Origin: Sphingobacterium sp. BN32
GTDB taxonomy: Bacteria > Bacteroidota > Bacteroidia > Sphingobacteriales > Sphingobacteriaceae
NCBI RefSeq assembly: GCF_030503615.1
Contig: NZ_CP129963.1
Span: 3,348,001 to 3,412,000 of the forward strand
Length of the DNA: 64,000 nucleotides
Direction of reading: 5' to 3'
Below the pieces are notes generated by a model. It was not told where the DNA came from and searched no databases. It saw nothing but the letters and a program-made list of their open reading frames with translations. Of the stretch, positions 60,488 through 64,000 are shown piece by piece. The stretch's first letter is position 1. Every line of letters begins with the position of its first letter. Position numbers and translations under genes: made by a program.

Positions 60488-62272
60488 ATGATGACCCATA
60501 CATTTCACATTCCTGTATTAGGATTAGCCTTTTCCGTCGACACTCCACTTAAAGTAGCTCAATACGGCATTTCCTCGGTAATGTCTATTGTAGACGATGA
60601 GCTTGTCGAAAGATTAAGAGCATATTATTCTAAACAGCACAATCTACCCTACCAAGAAATTGAAAAATATAGCCCTGATGCTCGTGCAAACCGCATCAGC
60701 GCCTATTTGAACATGGTTAAATATTTGGTCGATCAACAAATTCGACATATAAAGCGCGCGAATTGGCTAGAAGATGAGCACGCTATTCAGTATTTTCGAT
60801 TATTACCCGAAGGGGAATTGAAGCAGCTATTCAACACTTGGCTTGCACTAAATCCTAGCAAAGAAAAGGACTCCCTTACAGAAATTATTAAAGAACAGAT
60901 TGTCCCTGGCGACATCGATGTGAACATAATGTCTAAAGTCGATAAGATCAATCACGCTAAGAATGGTGAGATGCTGCCGGAACAATTCTCGGATGCATCG
61001 GCTGCCTTACGTGGATTTGCAAACAGCGATTTGCAATCTTCGGTGATTTTATCTGCCGGGATGAATCCTAGATTATACAGTTACCTCGCAGAGTTTCCAG
61101 CCTTTATGCCGAATAGTGCTGGAACGTTCGATAAGAAGATTACATTAAAAGTATCAGATTATCGTTCTGCTCTTATTCAAGCTAAATTTTTAGCGAAGAA
61201 GGGTATTTGGATTTCCGAATACCGTATCGAATCGGGCTTAAACTGTGGAGGACATGCGTTTGCCACCGAAGGCTTCCTTTTGGGCCCGATTCTAGAAGAG
61301 TTTAAAACAAATAAACTTAATATGATTCAGGAGGTTCTGCCGTTGTACCAACAAGCATTGGCAGAAAAAGGGATAACTTTTAATGAGACACCCCTCCTAA
61401 AAATCACCGTTCAAGGCGGTGTAGGAACAAATCGGGAACACCAGTTTTTGATGAACCACTATGGTGTTGATCAGGTAGGCTGGGGTTCCCCTTTTCTATT
61501 GGTACCGGAAGCAACGACCGTCGACGAAGAAACCTTACAGAATTTAGCCAATGCTGAGGCTGCTGATTTTTATATAAGCGAAGCGTCACCATTGGGGGTA
61601 CCTTTCAACAACTTCAGAAAGAGCAGCGCAGAGATCAATCGTCTACAGCGCATTGAGCAGGGCAAACCTGGCTTTCCATGCACTAAGAAATACCTTGTTT
61701 CTAGCAACGTATGCGGCGAGGAATTAATCTGTACAGCATCCCGACAGTATCAAAACCTGAAGATTAAGGAATTGAAAGCACAGGATTTAACAGAAGCAGC
61801 ATATCAGCAGGCCTTTAATAAAATCGTGGAAAAGCAATGTCTTTGTGAAGGATTAGCTGCTCCGGCTTATTTAAAATATAATATTTTAAAACCTAGAGAG
61901 CGTAAGGCCGTTGCGATCTGTCCAGGCCCGAATACGGCTTACTTTAAGAAGGTCTACAGCTTAAAGGAGATGGTAGATCATATTTATGGTCGTATAAATG
62001 TATTAAAAAACGTGGAACGTCCATCGCTTTTTGTCAATGAGTTAGAGCTCTATGTAAAACATCTTGCGGCTTACATCAACAATAACGTGGCAGACCTAGA
62101 CAATAAGAAAAAGAAATATATCAATAAATTCAACGCACAATTGTTGGATGGGATTAGCTATTACCGCGGATTGCAAGAACAATTGCAACAAGCATTCGGT
62201 GAATCAAAGGCGAACTTCCTGGAACAATTAAATCGTTATGAATTGCAATTGAAACCGCTAGTGGTTGAGTAA
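60488..62272 (+). CDS. Conserved-looking protein of unknown function, possible flavin-type barrel with cysteine cluster
   Basis: A protein of 594 residues (ATG 60491 is an equal alternative). No family recognised. The first 30 residues (HIPVLGLAFSVDTPLKVAQYGISSVMS) and ITVQGGVGTNREHQFLMNHYGVDQVGWGSPFLLVPEAT (about 306-342) look like strand-and-glycine-loop parts of FMN-binding TIM barrels such as nitronate monooxygenase or glutamate synthase types. Seven cysteines (253, 398, 409, 415, 451, 453, 478) cluster mostly in the C-terminal third (FPCTKKYLVSSNVCGEELIC .. KQCLCEG .. AICPGP) and could hold a metal or iron-sulfur site. No signal peptide. It stands alone after repeat island 5. Confidence 0.75.
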   Translation: MMTHTFHIPVLGLAFSVDTPLKVAQYGISSVMSIVDDELVERLRAYYSKQHNLPYQEIEKYSPDARANRISAYLNMVKYLVDQQIRHIKRANWLEDEHAIQYFRLLPEGELKQLFNTWLALNPSKEKDSLTEIIKEQIVPGDIDVNIMSKVDKINHAKNGEMLPEQFSDASAALRGFANSDLQSSVILSAGMNPRLYSYLAEFPAFMPNSAGTFDKKITLKVSDYRSALIQAKFLAKKGIWISEYRIESGLNCGGHAFATEGFLLGPILEEFKTNKLNMIQEVLPLYQQALAEKGITFNETPLLKITVQGGVGTNREHQFLMNHYGVDQVGWGSPFLLVPEATTVDEETLQNLANAEAADFYISEASPLGVPFNNFRKSSAEINRLQRIEQGKPGFPCTKKYLVSSNVCGEELICTASRQYQNLKIKELKAQDLTEAAYQQAFNKIVEKQCLCEGLAAPAYLKYNILKPRERKAVAICPGPNTAYFKKVYSLKEMVDHIYGRINVLKNVERPSLFVNELELYVKHLAAYINNNVADLDNKKKKYINKFNAQLLDGISYYRGLQEQLQQAFGESKANFLEQLNRYELQLKPLVVE

Positions 62273-62317
62273 AGCGGCTAGATGGAGAAGATACTTATTA
62301 CCTATGAAAAAGGAATT

Positions 62318-62340
62318 GGCCATCGATTGATGGCCTTTTC
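62318..62340. terminator. Bidirectional terminator
   Basis: GGCCATC, loop GATT, GATGGCC, then TTTTC; an A-rich flank on the other side serves the convergent minus-strand gene. Confidence 0.75.
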
Positions 62341-63260
62341 TATTTTGCTATTTTTCTGAACTTTCCAAAGACTCCTAATGGCAGTTTCGGGCCAGCAGTC
62401 GCCTGTAGAAAAAGTTCTCCAATTTCAAGATTTTCAACCTTAGGATAGGCTGTTTTGATCAGGTTCTCCACAATTACCGACGAGAAACCTAATGAATAGG
62501 TATTCAGGATAAGGAAATGCTCGTTTGGATCAAGTAGCTGTACAACATCGCGCATCATTTCCATGATATGATCTTCGAGCTTCCATTTTTCGCCTTTTGG
62601 ACCATGCCCATAAGCTGGAGGGTCCAGGATAATACCATTGTAGGTGTTTCCACGCTTCAGCTCTCTTTTCACAAACTTCAACGCATCTTCGACAACCCAA
62701 CGAATGTCCTGTAATTCCGACAGTTCCTGATTCTCGTTTGCCCATGTTACTACTTGTTTGATCGAGTCAACATGCGTTGTATCGGCACCCGCTGCCTTCG
62801 CAATCAAAGATGCACCGCCAGTATAAGCAAATAGATTTAGTACTTTGGGTTTTGGAGTTTTGAAAGATTTGATGGAATTAGAAATATAATCCCAATTTAC
62901 AGCTTGCTCCGGGAATATGCCGACATGCTTGAAAGAAGTAAGTCCCAGACGGAAGCGGATAGCGACATCGGAATTTTTATATTCGATATGCCAACGGTCT
63001 GCTGCCTTTGGGTTCTTCTTTAACCACTCACCGCTTGTAGCCGAGCGACCTTTAAATTTAATATGATAACGCTTATTCCATTCCCCTTCGGAAAGGCTTT
63101 TCGGCCATACCGCTTGAGGTTCCGGACGAATAAGAATCAAATCACCGAAGCGTTCTAGTTTTTCAAAATCGCCACAGTCTATTAATTCATAGTCTTTCCA
63201 ATGTTGTGGAGTAAGTAGTTGTATTTGCGTTGAATTATTCAAAGTGATATTTTTCTGCAA
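62340..63260 (-). CDS. Class I SAM-dependent methyltransferase, RlmI/RlmK-like rRNA type
   Basis: A protein of about 301-306 residues. The SAM site is VLNLFAYTGGASLIAKAAGADTTHVD, the catalytic motif GIILDPPAYGHGPKGEKWKLEDH (DPPxYG), and FLILNTYSLGFSS follows, as in the RlmI/RlmL-type cytosine or guanine 23S rRNA methyltransferases. It lacks the PUA domain of RlmI; the front 100 residues are a separate small domain. There is no ATG at the beginning: TTG 63260 lies in a -7 box, so TTG 63245 is an alternative start. Confidence 0.85.
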   Translation of the reverse strand: MQKNITLNNSTQIQLLTPQHWKDYELIDCGDFEKLERFGDLILIRPEPQAVWPKSLSEGEWNKRYHIKFKGRSATSGEWLKKNPKAADRWHIEYKNSDVAIRFRLGLTSFKHVGIFPEQAVNWDYISNSIKSFKTPKPKVLNLFAYTGGASLIAKAAGADTTHVDSIKQVVTWANENQELSELQDIRWVVEDALKFVKRELKRGNTYNGIILDPPAYGHGPKGEKWKLEDHIMEMMRDVVQLLDPNEHFLILNTYSLGFSSVIVENLIKTAYPKVENLEIGELFLQATAGPKLPLGVFGKFRKIAK

Positions 63261-63265
63261 AGATA
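63258..63265 (-). promoter_or_regulatory. -7 box overlapping the methyltransferase start
   Basis: TATCTTTG on the minus strand, an exact TAnnTTTG match, at the TTG proposed as start. Transcription from it would begin near 63253, favouring the TTG at 63245. Confidence 0.45.
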
Positions 63266-63297
63266 GAAAATTAGCGCAAAGATTGGGGATACCCCGA

Positions 63298-63999
63298 TTA
63301 TTGCTTGATGGTATCTCTAGCGGCTTTCATTAAAGGACTAGCGAATACAAAGTCATTGAGTTCCTTGTTATCAGACTTCAACATATCCTGATTCGAGCCT
63401 TCCCAGTATTTCTGCCCTTTAAATAGGAATAGAATATAGTCGCCAATTCCCATCACCGAGTTCATATCATGCGTTACGACTACCGTGGTACACTTGAACT
63501 CGTCTGTTAGTTCCTGAATCAATTCATCGATAAGGATGGACGTTGCAGGATCAAGTCCGGAGTTAGGCTCATCGCAGAATAAATACTTCGGGTTCATGCT
63601 GATTGCACGGGCAATACCGACCCTTTTCTTCATACCTCCCGAAAGCTCAGATGGGTAAAGGTCATTCTTTCCGGCAAGATTCACCCGCTCTAGACAAAAA
63701 TTTGCTCGTTCTACCTTTTCCGCCTTGCTCATATCAGAGAACATGTCCAGAGTAAAGACAATATTCTGTTCGACCGTCATGGAATCAAATAAGGCGGAGT
63801 TTTGGAATAGCATCCCAATTTCCTTGCGGATAGGGACTTTCTCTTCGAAATTCATCTTCGTAAACTCCTGTCCATCAAAAAACACCTTGCCTTCTGTCGG
63901 TTCGTGAAGACCGACAATACATTTCAGGAGCGTACTTTTTCCGGATCCCGATCCACCAATGATCAAACTTACTTTTCCAGGCTCGAATACAGCATCAAT
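63298..63999 (-). CDS. MlaF-like ABC transporter ATPase (5' end outside window)
   Basis: The frame stays open to the window edge (visible beginning IDAVFEPGKVSLIIGGSGSGKST), so the real start is beyond 64000. The Walker A motif is GGSGSGKST, the signature PSELSGGMKKRVGIARAIS, Walker B YLFCDEPNSGLDP, and the switch histidine lies in VVVTHDMNSV. The PTEGKVFFDGQEF and LFQNSALFDSMTVEQNI segments match MlaF/Ttg2A, the ATPase of the phospholipid-trafficking Mla system. Its permease (MlaE) is expected just outside the window. It is 37 bp before the methyltransferase gene. Confidence 0.9.
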   Translation of the reverse strand: MDAVFEPGKVSLIIGGSGSGKSTLLKCIVGLHEPTEGKVFFDGQEFTKMNFEEKVPIRKEIGMLFQNSALFDSMTVEQNIVFTLDMFSDMSKAEKVERANFCLERVNLAGKNDLYPSELSGGMKKRVGIARAISMNPKYLFCDEPNSGLDPATSILIDELIQELTDEFKCTTVVVTHDMNSVMGIGDYILFLFKGQKYWEGSNQDMLKSDNKELNDFVFASPLMKAARDTIKQ

Positions 64000-64000
64000 A

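Noticed and set aside
60328-60552. 74-codon plus-strand frame overlapping the palindrome and the next gene's start
   Set aside because: It begins inside the module C palindrome and runs over the start of the 594-residue gene in another frame.

Overview
The window looks like chromosomal DNA of a member of the Bacteroidota close to Sphingobacterium or Pedobacter. Evidence: two SusC/SusD outer-membrane pairs, a FecI-type sigma factor with a FecR-type anti-sigma factor, many start sites preceded by the Bacteroidota -7 box TAnnTTTG, an ATP synthase cluster without atpD/atpC, a fatty-acid 2-hydroxylase of the kind expected in sphingolipid makers, and moderate GC. Gene density is high. No phage genes, transposase genes or CRISPR arrays were seen.

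Layout. 1-3610: end of a SusC gene and its SusD, followed by a FAD-dependent oxidoreductase (3632-5347). 5348-5972: first repeat island. 5973-8073: an AraC/O6-methylguanine methyltransferase overlapping alkB, and a small membrane protein. 8246-9835: an ABC-F ATPase with a suggestive leader. 9936-14408: a lipoprotein, a GNAT protein, and a divergent pair (probable metal TonB receptor and lipoprotein) sharing a 77-bp near-palindromic control region. 14532-20600: YwqG-like protein, tRNA(CAT), START-like protein, LptF/G permease, ribBA, gabD. 20588-24908 (minus): porin-like protein, HemJ-like protein, hemE, a tetratrico-like membrane protein and a two-component system. 25029-25730: HAD nucleotidase. 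25731-26401: second repeat island.

26402-40536 (all minus) is the most distinctive locus. An anti-sigma factor, SusC with an STN domain, SusD, a creatininase-family hydrolase, an MFS permease, a two-subunit UxaA-type dehydratase, a lactonase-like amidohydrolase, RidA and a Tat-exported TIM-barrel protein are followed, at the opposite end of the operon, by the ECF sigma factor. It reads as an import-and-catabolism locus for a cyclic polyol, sugar acid or similar compound whose identity cannot be read from sequence.

40785-45265: SGNH hydrolase, DUF1080 protein and an outer-membrane barrel receptor. 45361-47573: clpS, fabH and fatty-acid hydroxylase. 47998-53819: atpZ/I-like gene, small membrane protein, atpB-E-F-H-A-G. 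53860-62272: PIF1-like helicase, cupin, parE, purU, a large repeat island, and a 594-residue protein I cannot assign. 62340-64000: an rRNA methyltransferase-like protein and a cut-off MlaF-like ABC ATPase.

Five intergenic islands (about 5.35-5.9, 25.7-26.4, 40.55-40.78, 47.6-47.98 and 59.7-60.4 kb) are built from the same small set of modules: a MITE-like inverted repeat with a GAACCAGGAAAGGAAGGAT arm, TAGTATTTAGTAGTTAG-type strings, long near-perfect palindromes, and a terminator-bearing block. They are the main non-coding signal here. All functional statements come from reading the sequence and from family knowledge; no searches were run.
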